Source of the DNA: a virus
IMG/VR virus record: IMGVR_UViG_3300023116_000255
Span: 1 to 28,534 of that record
Length of the DNA stretch: 28,534 nucleotides
Reading direction: 5' to 3' (one strand)
A program made the position numbers and the translations under genes. The notes under the pieces were generated by a model. The model saw only the letters and a list, made by a program, of their open reading frames with translations. It was not told the origin of the DNA and ran no database searches. Shown one piece after another: positions 16,792 to 23,423 of this stretch. The number at the start of each line of letters is the position of its first letter. Within the stretch, counting starts at the first letter, position 1.

Positions 16792-17108
16792 TACGAACCT
16801 TTCTTCCATTTTGGAGAGCTAGATTTAGTTTTACTAGGGGACCACTTAACACGATCAGCCCAATAAGCTGCAGACATTTTACCTTTACTAATGTTCTTCG
16901 CGTGACGAGACTTAAAGGCTTTTCGCTGCCCTACGGTCTGATTTGTCTTTACACCCTGCTGACCAAAGCGAATAGTCTTTACCTTATCACCCTCTTTAGC
17001 CACAACGATGTGTGACTTCTTTGGGTGATTAGGTGTGCGCTTGGGTTTGTTGTACCCACTAACTCCTGCGCGTTCTAACCGACTATCCTTCTTTTTCTTT
17101 TCAGCCAT
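16791..17108 (-). CDS. Small basic phage protein, probably DUF6321-like
   Basis: A 105-aa basic protein with a well-conserved core: LERAGVSGYNKPKRTPNHP, KSHIVVAKEGDKVKTIRFG, then SRHAKNISKGKMSAAYWAD and RVKWSP. I recognise this as a common protein of marine phages, which I believe is the DUF6321 family. The central VVAKEGDKVKTIRFGQQG strand pair followed by a Lys-rich helix suggests a small globular fold with nucleic-acid contact. Function is unknown. It lies between beta-rich virion proteins and the membrane mini-protein. Confidence 0.83.
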   Translation of the reverse strand: MAEKKKKDSRLERAGVSGYNKPKRTPNHPKKSHIVVAKEGDKVKTIRFGQQGVKTNQTVGQRKAFKSRHAKNISKGKMSAAYWADRVKWSPSKTKSSSPKWKKGS

Positions 17109-17111
17109 AGC

Positions 17112-17396
17112 TTACTCGTAGAATATTGTTGCAGTTACATTTGCTGGAAGTGAAACATAAACCCCATTCTTAGCCAGAATGCCATCTCCTGGTATAATAA
17201 TATCGCTCATACCTTGAGACTTTTCATCCACCTCAAGAAGAACTGTTCCAGAAGCAGCAGAAGCATTATCGTAAAAAATAACATCTCCCGTTGAACCAGA
17301 AGACGTGTTTACAACAACACCCCTAAGCCTACACCTACGACCTATTAGTGTCGCAGATGTGTGAGAATGCGCAGATAATACATCATTTCCAGCCAT
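17112..17396 (-). CDS. Small beta-sandwich-like virion protein A
   Basis: A 94-aa protein built of short beta strands: ATLIGRRCRLRGVVVNT, GDVIFYDNASAASGTVLLEV, SDIIIPGDGILAKNGVYVSL and ANVTATIFYE. It is a tandem paralogue of the 89-aa protein upstream: both share the order R-x-R-x-x-x-V, a TVL-x-x-D turn, IPxDGI, VYVS and N-V/I-T-A-x-x-FY at the end. Small all-beta proteins of this size next to capsid genes are often decoration proteins or head fibres. This role is inferred. GAGGTGAG precedes the ATG. Confidence 0.8.
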   Translation of the reverse strand: MAGNDVLSAHSHTSATLIGRRCRLRGVVVNTSSGSTGDVIFYDNASAASGTVLLEVDEKSQGMSDIIIPGDGILAKNGVYVSLPANVTATIFYE

Positions 17397-17404
17397 AACT
17401 CACC

Positions 17405-17674
17405 TCAGTTATAAAACACCGTCATAGCAGTGATGTTAGTAAATGCAGAAACGTACACGTCACTGACACGAATACCGTCAGACGGAATATTTACTGAGTG
17501 AGAGTCAGATGCAATAAAGTCCAGATCAAGAACTGTAGAGCCACCGTTACCATCAGTAATCGTCAATCTAGGAGATCCAGTAGTTGTTAATACTTGGATC
17601 TGACGGATTCGAGCGGGGCCAACACTGAGTGACCCCGTTCCAGTAACACGTTTCGATTGTACATCAGAACGCAT
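17405..17674 (-). CDS. Small beta-sandwich-like virion protein B
   Basis: An 89-aa protein with strands VTGTGSLSVGPARIRQIQVL, SPRLTITDGNGGSTVLDLDF, HSVNIPSDGIRVSDVYVSA and TNITAMTVFYN. It is the partner of the 94-aa protein nine bases downstream and has the same strand order and ending, so the pair arose by tandem duplication and then diverged strongly. AGGAG is well placed before the ATG. A capsid decoration or neck role is plausible. No enzyme motifs are present. Confidence 0.8.
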   Translation of the reverse strand: MRSDVQSKRVTGTGSLSVGPARIRQIQVLTTTGSPRLTITDGNGGSTVLDLDFIASDSHSVNIPSDGIRVSDVYVSAFTNITAMTVFYN

Positions 17675-17686
17675 ATCTTACTCCTA

Positions 17687-18160
17687 TTAGCTATCAGCAA
17701 ACGGAGTAGCGAGTGTGCCTGATCCTAACAATGTGCCAGTAACAAGATATTCTGCAGTTGCAATTGCTGTGACTTCCACAACAGAACCAGCAATACCACC
17801 TGTAGTGGTGCCGTTCATAGAAATAACATCGTTGCTTGCTGCAGGAGCGAAACCCCTAGCTTGAGAAGTGGCGGCGGCGGCAAGAACGAGATTGCCAACA
17901 AACTTATCTGTGCCATCTGTTTTGATATCCAAGTCAGAAGCAGTGGTGCCTACAAAGAACTTGTAGGTTGCGCCAATGGTGTCGCTGGTGATTGCTGGAA
18001 GCGTAACCGCACCGTCTGCATCATTGATTTCAATAATGCGTCCTACGTGGTCTGCATATGTGAGAGTTGTTTCTGCTGTGATTGCTACGACTGCGGTTGA
18101 TCCTACAGCAGTAAATCCGCGTTCAGAACGAACGGGACCTGAAAAGGTAGTTAGACCCAT
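17687..18160 (-). CDS. Capsid-region beta-rich protein, possible decoration protein
   Basis: A 157-aa protein beginning MGLTTFSGPVRSERGF, followed by AVVAITAETTLTYADHVGRI, DGAVTLPAITSDTIGATYKF and a C-terminal VVEVTAIATAEYLVTGTLLG. The start SGPVRSERGF and the central ITLP-type strand are familiar from phage virion proteins coded next to the major capsid. A head decoration or stabiliser is the likely role, though it is not proven here. It is the first gene after the UUCG terminator that follows the capsid gene, with a strong ribosome site (AGGAGATC) and an upstream leader of about 70 bases. Confidence 0.82.
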   Translation of the reverse strand: MGLTTFSGPVRSERGFTAVGSTAVVAITAETTLTYADHVGRIIEINDADGAVTLPAITSDTIGATYKFFVGTTASDLDIKTDGTDKFVGNLVLAAAATSQARGFAPAASNDVISMNGTTTGGIAGSVVEVTAIATAEYLVTGTLLGSGTLATPFADS

Positions 18161-18162
18161 TT

Positions 18163-18232
18163 TGATCTCCTGTCTTTGGGTGTGTCAGCCTATTGGCTGT
18201 CAGGGATAATTAAAGTATACACAGAAATTTTT
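18163..18232 (-). promoter_or_regulatory. Leader between capsid terminator and decoration-like gene; weak promoter candidate
   Basis: Just after the terminator the minus strand has GTGTATACTTTAATTATCC, where TATACT could be a -10. The hexamer 17 bases earlier (CTTTCT) is a poor -35. Further on is a short hairpin CAGCC-AATA-GGCTG flanked by a TGACA direct repeat, then AGGAGATC before the ATG. Continued expression of the next operon may come from this site or from terminator read-through. Confidence 0.3.
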
Positions 18233-18262
18233 AAAAAGAAAGGGGCTACCGAAGTAGCCCCT
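18233..18262 (-). terminator. Rho-independent terminator with UUCG tetraloop after the capsid gene
   Basis: On the minus strand a 9-bp perfect stem (AGGGGCTAC paired with GTAGCCCCT) closes a TTCG loop and is followed at once by TTCTTTTT. The stem is GC-rich and the UUCG loop is exceptionally stable. It lies 58 bases beyond the stop of the major capsid gene, which fits transcription running right to left. It may reduce expression of tail genes relative to capsid. Confidence 0.9.
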
Positions 18263-18319
18263 AGTTTAACAGGGAGGATGACTAATGAAATACCATCAGT
18301 CCCCCTATTGTAGCACAAT

Positions 18320-19228
18320 TTATGCGCCGGGTGTACCAAAAACACAACGCCAGTCGGAAACACCGAAGCTGTAACGCTCACGTGCTTTAAAGCGCATGTT
18401 GCCAGTGTCAAAGTCACCTTCCATCGCAGTCTTGATGGCTGAACGGTTGAAATATTTGAAACCGTTTGGCGCATCAGTCTTGATGAAGAATGCATCAGTA
18501 TCCGTCAGGAAGTGGTTTACAACCGCTCCGTCAGGAAGCATCCCCATGCTGCGCATTGCGTTGGTGTCATTGTCCGCTGTGCCCGGACGCAGATTTGAAT
18601 TAAGTACACGCTCCGCGATGAACTGAAGCTCTTTCGGAATAATAAGCTTCATACCACGAACGGCAATTTTCAAACCACGTTCGTCAGTGAAACCAGCAAT
18701 GTCAATTAGCATTTGCTCAAGAGAAGTCTCGTTGAGGTCTGCCGGAGTTGACAAAAGGTTGCGCTGGTTACCAGACAATGATGGGTGTGCCGAAGAACAC
18801 AGAGCCGCACCATCACCAATTGCATTAGCACCCGTGTTGAACGCATTGTTCAAAATGTTGGCTGCTTTGATTTGCTTTGTCTGCGCCATAGAGCGAGCCA
18901 GAGCTTTGGTGTAACGAGATGCGAGACGATCATAAAGATTGTCCTCAATTGCTTCTTCCGTAATAGAAAACGCAAGAGCAATTGTCTCATGTGTGTAACG
19001 CGCAGTGTATGTTTCCTGTGCATCATCAAAGTTGATGGCAGCGCCTTCAGCTTTAATAGGTGCTGTGGAAAATCCACCGAGCATCACTTCCTCTTCGAAT
19101 GCACGATCCGAAGATTCTTCTTCAAAGATTTCGGCATGTTCGTTTTCGTAACGATCATACTCAAGTCCGAACAAGGCGTTAAGGCCGGGTTCCAACTCTT
19201 TCGCTAATTGTGCGCGAGAGATAGCCAT
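18320..19228 (-). CDS. Major capsid protein (HK97 fold, Mu gpT-like group)
   Basis: A 302-aa protein starting AISRAQLAKELEPGLNALFG, a start I recognise in marine podovirus major capsid proteins of the Mu gpT-like group. Supporting segments are YTARYTHETIALAFSITEEA, the helix SRYTKALARSMAQTKQIKAA (spine-helix position), the loop ALCSSAHPSLSGNQRN, IIPKELQFIAERVLNS and a C-terminal RYSFGVSDWRCVFGTPGA. The length suits HK97-fold capsid proteins without a fused protease. A strong AAGGAGG ribosome site and a terminator directly downstream agree with high-level late expression. The upstream scaffold gene and small head protein complete the head set. No maturation protease is visible in the window. 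Confidence 0.92.
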   Translation of the reverse strand: MAISRAQLAKELEPGLNALFGLEYDRYENEHAEIFEEESSDRAFEEEVMLGGFSTAPIKAEGAAINFDDAQETYTARYTHETIALAFSITEEAIEDNLYDRLASRYTKALARSMAQTKQIKAANILNNAFNTGANAIGDGAALCSSAHPSLSGNQRNLLSTPADLNETSLEQMLIDIAGFTDERGLKIAVRGMKLIIPKELQFIAERVLNSNLRPGTADNDTNAMRSMGMLPDGAVVNHFLTDTDAFFIKTDAPNGFKYFNRSAIKTAMEGDFDTGNMRFKARERYSFGVSDWRCVFGTPGA

Positions 19229-19241
19229 ATTTCAGCCCTCC

Positions 19242-19889
19242 TTAAATGCCTGTGGACGCCGCGGTTGTTTGAGAATCAGAACTCGAACAAGGCGCGTTGT
19301 GGTGGAAGTTAAAACGAACAACATAGTTCACACCCGCTGCGTCATAGTCCAAGTTCGCAACGTCGCCCGTGAGGCCGACAACACGCATGAACAGTGTCGC
19401 AGTAGTCGCAACTGTTGAGATATCAAGCTCTGCAGTTGAACGACCGTTTGCTGTGGACCCCGAAGTTGCAGTCGCCAAAGAGGCGTTTGCAAAGATGTTC
19501 GAAAGTGCAGTAGCGCGGTCAGTTGAACTGCCGTCTGCTGCAACCATAAACAATTGATTGGGGTTGTCCGCCACGAAGGCTTTTACTGGATGGTTCGTAT
19601 CAACGCTTACGTTGTTTGAACCGGGCCAATAGTTTTTCCAAGTTGGTTTACCTGTAGAACTATCAACATACTCTACGCCCATAAGGACTCCAAGTGCGGG
19701 AACTGTACCACCGTTGGCATTGCCAACAATATCAATCACCCCAGCCGCCAGAGGAATTACTGGCGAATACTGGTAAATGGCGTTTGTATTGTTAGATGCA
19801 ATCTCATACTGAGTTACACCAGTGGTATTTGCTCCTGCGCCGTTAAGCCCGATAGGACGAAGACCAAAGGCAGTATCTTGGTTTGCCAT
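19242..19889 (-). CDS. Head protein encoded beside the capsid (probable decoration / accessory capsid protein)
   Basis: A 215-aa protein beginning MANQDTAFGLRPIGLNGAGA, a common start for virion proteins located just before or after the major capsid in marine podoviruses. It is beta-rich and Asn/Thr/Gly-rich: QYSPVIPLAAGVIDIVGNA, GVLMGVEYVDSSTGKPTWK, then HPVKAFVADNPNQLFMVAAD. The C-terminus has LDISTVATTATLFMRVVGLT and VNYVVRFNFHHNAP. The pattern 'initially report a gel-like coat, then a property block around PVKAFVADNP' matches phage proteins annotated as capsid decoration. AAGGAG sits well before its ATG. I take it as a head decoration or minor capsid protein; the exact structure is unassigned. 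Confidence 0.82.
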   Translation of the reverse strand: MANQDTAFGLRPIGLNGAGANTTGVTQYEIASNNTNAIYQYSPVIPLAAGVIDIVGNANGGTVPALGVLMGVEYVDSSTGKPTWKNYWPGSNNVSVDTNHPVKAFVADNPNQLFMVAADGSSTDRATALSNIFANASLATATSGSTANGRSTAELDISTVATTATLFMRVVGLTGDVANLDYDAAGVNYVVRFNFHHNAPCSSSDSQTTAASTGI

Positions 19890-19919
19890 TTGTTTTTCTC
19901 CTTATCAGAGCGACCCTAA

Positions 19920-20384
19920 CTACCGTCGAGGGCCACCGAAGGTTACACGAGTCTGACGATCTGGTTTAGAAATCGTCATGGTTGAATGTTGGTTTTGAGC
20001 CATCAACTCAGAATCAACCGCTTGGACCTGATCCGCGTTACGTCGTTGATAGTACGCATTACGTTCTTCTGCAGTCTCATCTGGGATGCGAGCCAAAACT
20101 AAACCGCCTACGCCAAAAACACCTTCGTACTTACCTGAATCAACAACCGGGGCCTCAAAATCAGGATATTCGTCCTTTCGAACTAATACCCAACCTTCAC
20201 GCGCTTTCGCGCTGATATTCTTGGTATCATCAAAACCACGCGTTTCTGCGCGGATCCAACGATGCCGAAATCCGTCCGGTGCAGGCGGTGCATCTAACAT
20301 AGAGGGAGGAGCCCACGGCCTACGCTGCGCCGTTTTCTCTCTCGTTTCATTTGCGCGAGGAGTTCGCTTTACTGTATCTGACAT
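19920..20384 (-). CDS. Conserved head-operon protein of unknown function
   Basis: A 154-aa charged protein. The first 35 residues are basic and Pro-rich, probably disordered. A compact core follows: FRHRWIRAETRGFDDTKNIS, AREGWVLVRKDEYPDFEAPV and FGVGGLVLARIPDETAEERN. It ends TRVTFGGPRR. In related phages this protein regularly lies between scaffold and capsid genes, as here. No membrane segment or enzymatic motif is seen. A role in head assembly, as a scaffold cofactor or internal head protein, is inferred from position. Confidence 0.82.
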   Translation of the reverse strand: MSDTVKRTPRANETREKTAQRRPWAPPSMLDAPPAPDGFRHRWIRAETRGFDDTKNISAKAREGWVLVRKDEYPDFEAPVVDSGKYEGVFGVGGLVLARIPDETAEERNAYYQRRNADQVQAVDSELMAQNQHSTMTISKPDRQTRVTFGGPRR

Positions 20385-20387
20385 GGC

Positions 20388-21242
20388 TTAATCCTTCACG
20401 TACTTCGCGTATGCTTCAAGCGGCACACCCAATTTCTTCGCAATTGCGACTTGGCTAGGGGTGAGTCTAACCTTCTTCCCACTGCTGCGCCCAGATGTTC
20501 TTGATACCCCAGCAACGGTCTGAGCGGGCCGTCTACTGGTGGTTTTTGCGGGCATATTAAACTTTTCGCCAATACGCCGATCAAGTTCAGTATAATACTC
20601 TTCGGTCGCTGGGTCAAACCCTTCGCTCTCAACAAGTCGTTTATGAATGCCAAAAGCCGCAAAAGTCATCGCCTCATCCTGACCAAACCAATCATTCTGA
20701 GCCGCCCACTCCTGCGCCCTCGCGTCTGGACGACGCATTTCTTGAGGTTGCTGTTGCTGTTGCTGTTGCGGTTGCTGTGCGTACTGAACCCGGCTTTGCT
20801 GTTGACGTTTTGCTTGAGACAACCGATCATTTTCAATCGCCAAAGATGCTATACGCTTGTTCGCCTCAACCGCCGCAGCCGTGTCACCAATCTCCATAGC
20901 ACGGGCCAAAGCTTGCTCCGCCTGATCCATTTGGGTGGTAACCCGACTTTCGTACTCGCTAACAAAGCTGGTGTCCAAAGCGTCAAATCGTTGCCGAAGC
21001 TGATTGGACTCTTCTTGAACACTCTTTGCGTACCGTAAAGCTTCTTCTTCGCGGCGTTGCGCTTCCCGCATTTTTTTCGTCAAACGATCAATGCGCTTCT
21101 GCGTGTTGCTTTCCGCTTTCTCAAAAGCGTCCGGCTCTGAAACCTCTACGTCAGAGTCCGAAGAGTCCGAAGAACTGTCTAACTCAATTTCAGTTTCTTC
21201 AGAGTCGTCTAAATCTAGTTCAATTTGATCTTCTTTTGCCAT
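20388..21242 (-). CDS. Capsid scaffolding protein
   Basis: A 284-aa protein with the composition of a scaffold: a strongly acidic start (IELDLDDSEETEIELD and a Ser/Asp run), then long charged coiled-coil helices (RIDRLTKKMREAQRREEEAL; QMDQAEQALARAMEIGDTA), a Gln run near residue 160, a small folded segment (WFGQDEAMTFAAFGIHKRL) and a basic C-terminus (GKKVRLTPSQVAIAKKLGVP) that would bind the capsid protein. Position just upstream of the capsid genes fits. Scaffold proteins guide procapsid assembly and leave or are degraded before DNA packaging. No protease motif is present. AGAGGCAG precedes the ATG. Confidence 0.85.
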   Translation of the reverse strand: MAKEDQIELDLDDSEETEIELDSSSDSSDSDVEVSEPDAFEKAESNTQKRIDRLTKKMREAQRREEEALRYAKSVQEESNQLRQRFDALDTSFVSEYESRVTTQMDQAEQALARAMEIGDTAAAVEANKRIASLAIENDRLSQAKRQQQSRVQYAQQPQQQQQQQPQEMRRPDARAQEWAAQNDWFGQDEAMTFAAFGIHKRLVESEGFDPATEEYYTELDRRIGEKFNMPAKTTSRRPAQTVAGVSRTSGRSSGKKVRLTPSQVAIAKKLGVPLEAYAKYVKD

Positions 21243-21250
21243 TTCTGCCT

Positions 21251-21691
21251 CTAATAGTGAAGTATATCTGCAGGATCCGTTATACGAGCAAGAATTTCGT
21301 CATCATTCAAAATTCTTACTTCGCCGCCGTCTATATTAAAACGAGAACCCGCGTATCGAGCAAACATAACCCAATCGCGCTCCTCGCACCACGCGCCCTT
21401 CGGAAATTTTTCCTCGTCTTGGTACGCAAGCGGCCCTACTTTCAAAACATACCCCACCTGAGTTGAAACCTGATTTTGCTCTACAACTTGGTCGGGTAAA
21501 TACAGACCGGATTCGGTCTTACCCTTGCCGCGGTAAGGCAAAATTAGAATGCGCCAACCCGTGGGTGAAGGCATCCTATCAAGTAACGTTCCATCAATGG
21601 CTTCGGGATTGAGAACTTTCGGAGCTTGATACGCGTCCGAAAGATTTTTTACCGCGTCTTCGACGCTTTTAAGGTCAACCTTAGTCAACAC
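21251..21691 (-). CDS. Phage-encoded GroES-type co-chaperonin
   Basis: A 146-aa protein whose residues 41-138 follow the Cpn10/GroES pattern: PTGWRILILPYRGKGKTESG with the mobile-loop-like SGLYLPDQ (61-68), VGYVLKVGPLAYQDEEKF, CEERDWVMFARYAGSRFNI and DDEILARI at the end, like the D-IL-x-I end of GroES. An N-terminal extension of about 40 residues (LKSVEDAVKNLSDA and so on) is not part of standard 97-aa GroES. Like T4 gp31, it probably pairs with host GroEL to fold the capsid protein, which is encoded two genes later. The start is GTG at 21691 or the next TTG, with AGGAG upstream, overlapping the end of the gene before it. Confidence 0.88.
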   Translation of the reverse strand: MLTKVDLKSVEDAVKNLSDAYQAPKVLNPEAIDGTLLDRMPSPTGWRILILPYRGKGKTESGLYLPDQVVEQNQVSTQVGYVLKVGPLAYQDEEKFPKGAWCEERDWVMFARYAGSRFNIDGGEVRILNDDEILARITDPADILHY

Positions 21692-21878
21692 TGCGCTCCT
21701 GTTTATCTAGCAGGCCCTTGAGTTCCTGTTCCACGTGATTTAGGGCTTCCATGTTCCCCATAAGCTCACGATATTGCTCCATAGACTTGACGTTGCCATA
21801 CTGCATCAGGTCAACAACGGCATGTCTACGTTCCCTTATAATACGAAACACCGCTTCCGCAACGTAAATTTCATCCAT
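21681..21878 (-). CDS. Small helical phage protein (first gene of head block)
   Basis: A 65-aa, almost entirely helical protein: VAEAVFRIIRERRHAVVDLM, then MEQYRELMGNMEALNHVEQE and LKGLLDKQE. This MDEIYxAEAVFRIIRER...YRELxGxxxAL pattern is frequent in marine podoviruses before the GroES/scaffold genes, but has no function known to me. The heptad spacing suggests a helical hairpin dimer. It is overlapped by the GroES gene (11 bases), so translation is coupled. It is the first gene after the candidate promoter at 21908-21936. Confidence 0.8.
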   Translation of the reverse strand: MDEIYVAEAVFRIIRERRHAVVDLMQYGNVKSMEQYRELMGNMEALNHVEQELKGLLDKQERSVD

Positions 21879-21890
21879 TTCCTTAAAAAA

Positions 21891-21936
21891 TCCTATATTT
21901 CTGTCTTTTTATAGGAAAAGTTAAGAAAATATGCAA
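21891..21936 (-). promoter_or_regulatory. Candidate sigma70-like promoter with overlapping inverted repeat, ahead of head genes
   Basis: On the minus strand TTGCAT (21931-21936) is followed after exactly 17 bases by TATAAA (21908-21913), a good -10 with a weaker -35. A perfect 7-bp inverted repeat, TCCTATA (21910-21916) and TATAGGA (21891-21897), overlaps the -10 and start region. It could be an operator or a 5' transcript hairpin. It would drive the 65-aa protein, GroES, scaffold and capsid genes up to the UUCG terminator. Confidence 0.5.
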
Positions 21937-21942
21937 GAAATA

Positions 21943-22398
21943 TTATTCGCGGATCTCGAAATGGGGACCATCTATAAAAGGACGTCTGCCTTGTGATCGG
22001 CGCAAATCAATGTAAGCGTTCATAGCCTCTTCCATCGTGCCTTCCCATTTGCGGATGTCATCAATATGCCACGCAGCACCCCACCTGATAGGCACTCCAA
22101 CGATAATTGCGGCTTGTTTAATAGCATCAGCAAGATCATCATAAAGATTAAGTTCCCAAGAGGCCCGCGAATTTACAAAGGCCATAATGTCGAGAGCCTT
22201 TCCCTCAAGATGCAACGATTTCATTGTCTTGCTCGCGCCCTTTGCAACAAGCTCTTTTTGCTCATCCAAAGTTCTCAATCCTTGAATTACGCCAAAGTCT
22301 GTCTTGGTCAACGTAATCGCCTGCTTGGCTACCGCTTGCAGCCTTTCGTCAACGCCCTCTAACTTATCAAGGCTTCGTCTGCTAAGTTTAAATGTCAT
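21943..22398 (-). CDS. Endolysin: M15-type L-alanyl-D-glutamate / D-Ala peptidase
   Basis: A 151-aa peptidoglycan endopeptidase of the M15 (VanY/T5 endolysin-like) group. The zinc site is visible: SLHLEGKALDI gives H63 and D70, and DGPHFEI gives H146 with catalytic acid D143 three residues before it. The spacing agrees with T5 endolysin (His, Asp seven later, His preceded by Asp at -3). An upstream VIQGLRTLDEQKEL helix-strand is also typical. The length matches single-domain members. There is no signal peptide, so the holin must release it. The ATG overlaps the holin stop (ATGA). It is the last gene of the lysis set. Confidence 0.92.
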   Translation of the reverse strand: MTFKLSRRSLDKLEGVDERLQAVAKQAITLTKTDFGVIQGLRTLDEQKELVAKGASKTMKSLHLEGKALDIMAFVNSRASWELNLYDDLADAIKQAAIIVGVPIRWGAAWHIDDIRKWEGTMEEAMNAYIDLRRSQGRRPFIDGPHFEIRE

Positions 22399-22853
22399 GG
22401 TTTCGCTTTCATATATTTACCTACGGCTCTACCCCCAAACCAAAAACTGATTATAGCGGCAAATAATCCAGATGTAGCATCGTCCCAAATCAGAGAAAGA
22501 GAGCGACCTAAGTCATTACCAGCGTCCATTAAAGCAATCAACGCCGTCACTTTGATGGCAACGAAAAGGCCAAAAAAAACGTAAGTGATGACAGGACGGA
22601 CAGAACCTCTAAGTCCGTTAATAAACCAACCAGCGTCGATACTGTCATGTTTATATAAACCTTCCGTCTCTTTTATCTCCGCTTGCTTGTCCATAATGTT
22701 AAGCTGTAGTTCGTTGCGCTTCGTCATCATGTCCATCTCAAGCTGCATTCGCTCAAGATTGTGCTTATGCTCTTGCCCCGCCTTAAAATAATTCAAAACT
22801 TCTGGCAGAAACGACGTACCAAACCCTAGCAGGCTTCCTAAAAGTGTAATCAT
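22395..22853 (-). CDS. 3-TM holin (GTA-holin type), full-length copy
   Basis: A 152-aa membrane protein. A short amphipathic or hydrophobic N-terminus (LLGSLLGFGTSFLPEVLNYF) is followed by a charged helix (HKHNLERMQLEMDMMTKRNE) and two firm membrane spans (about 86-108, PVITYVFFGLFVAIKVTALI; about 122-143, SGLFAAIISFWFGGRAVG). This layout matches the 'holin of 3TMs' family first noted in gene-transfer agents. Immediately downstream, overlapping by four bases, is the M15 endopeptidase, which makes the lysis assignment firm. A second, diverged copy begins at the left edge of the window (1-65). Confidence 0.88.
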   Translation of the reverse strand: MITLLGSLLGFGTSFLPEVLNYFKAGQEHKHNLERMQLEMDMMTKRNELQLNIMDKQAEIKETEGLYKHDSIDAGWFINGLRGSVRPVITYVFFGLFVAIKVTALIALMDAGNDLGRSLSLIWDDATSGLFAAIISFWFGGRAVGKYMKAKP

Positions 22854-22948
22854 ACCACAATCGTCCCGTATAAGCTCATTTTAGTATTAAGAAGAAACTC
22901 AAGCGCCCTCACCATGAGGAACACCATAAAATCCTCAACGGTTGTCAT
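22850..22948 (-). CDS. 32-aa hydrophobic mini-protein between two-TM protein and holin
   Basis: This short frame starts with ATG inside the last codons of the two-TM gene, preceded by GAGG/AGGA five bases upstream, and ends with a TGA overlapping the holin ATG (ATGA). It encodes MTTVEDFMVFLMVRALEFLL and then NTKMSLYGTIVV, a single amphipathic hydrophobic helix. It exactly fills the otherwise empty 81-base gap and couples to both neighbours, so I think it is a real gene. A longer in-frame reading of 67 aa overlaps the two-TM gene fully and is rejected. Candidate roles are antiholin, pinholin or membrane micro-protein. Function is unproven. Confidence 0.6.
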   Translation of the reverse strand: MTTVEDFMVFLMVRALEFLLNTKMSLYGTIVV

Positions 22949-23192
22949 ACTTTTCCTCGTGAACAACCTTTTCGGACGTGACCGTGGTCTTGGACTCCTT
23001 GCCCATCCATATGCCGAAACAGCCTGTAAGTGCACCCATGCAGACAGATACAAGCCCTGATTGTGCTACCGACGGGTCAGGAAGCGACATAAACCAGTGC
23101 ACCGCCTGATAGGTCAGCACAGTAACAGCTAACATCATTAAACGAGGAAGTATTTTTAGATTATCAATGTATTTTGCAGTGACCTGTACCAT
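22935..23192 (-). CDS. Small two-TM membrane protein of the lysis set
   Basis: An 85-aa protein with two membrane spans (about 16-34 and 43-63) and a charged tail of about 20 residues. It is the paralogue of the 73-aa protein at 901-1122 (46 of 57 aligned residues identical; KILPRLMML, VHWFMSLPDPS, GLVSVCMGALTGCFGIWM). It stands immediately before the 32-aa mini-protein, holin and endopeptidase with overlapping ends, so it probably acts in lysis. The extra tail (KTTVTSEKVVHEEKYDNR) is the main difference from the other copy. GGAGG lies ideally before the ATG. Confidence 0.88.
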   Translation of the reverse strand: MVQVTAKYIDNLKILPRLMMLAVTVLTYQAVHWFMSLPDPSVAQSGLVSVCMGALTGCFGIWMGKESKTTVTSEKVVHEEKYDNR

Positions 23193-23423
23193 TCAGACCT
23201 CCATATCTAAGACTTGTCCTTGCGGCTGTAGTTCAGTGTTTTTCGCCCCAAACCTATCATAACTGGACATTAAATCAAGTTTTTGCCGCTCAAGCACTTT
23301 TTCAAGCTTGTGCGCAAGGGCATGTTCCTTTTGCACCTGTTGCTGCGCTTGATGGTTTTCGATGCTCTCACGAGATCTCTCAACCTGTACTGCAAACGGT
23401 AAATTTCCTATTGATTCAAGCAT
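23193..23423 (-). CDS. Small coiled-coil protein
   Basis: A 76-aa hydrophilic protein, almost all helix: VERSRESIENHQAQQQVQKE, HALAHKLEKVLERQKLDLMS, with a flexible Gln-rich end. Regular Leu/Val spacing suggests a coiled coil. It overlaps the 155-aa membrane protein upstream by eight bases and abuts the two-TM gene downstream, so it is part of the pre-lysis operon. No family recognised. A partner of the membrane proteins beside it is possible. Confidence 0.78.
   Translation of the reverse strand: MLESIGNLPFAVQVERSRESIENHQAQQQVQKEHALAHKLEKVLERQKLDLMSSYDRFGAKNTELQPQGQVLDMEV

Noticed and set aside
16597-16809. 70-aa start for the small TM protein
   Set aside because: The first ATG lies fully inside the upstream gene; the second ATG overlaps the stop and has a well-placed ribosome site.
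22850-23053. 67-aa minus-strand frame covering the two-TM gene end
   Set aside because: Its first half overlaps the well-supported two-TM gene; only the 32-aa C-terminal part has its own ribosome site and fills the gap.
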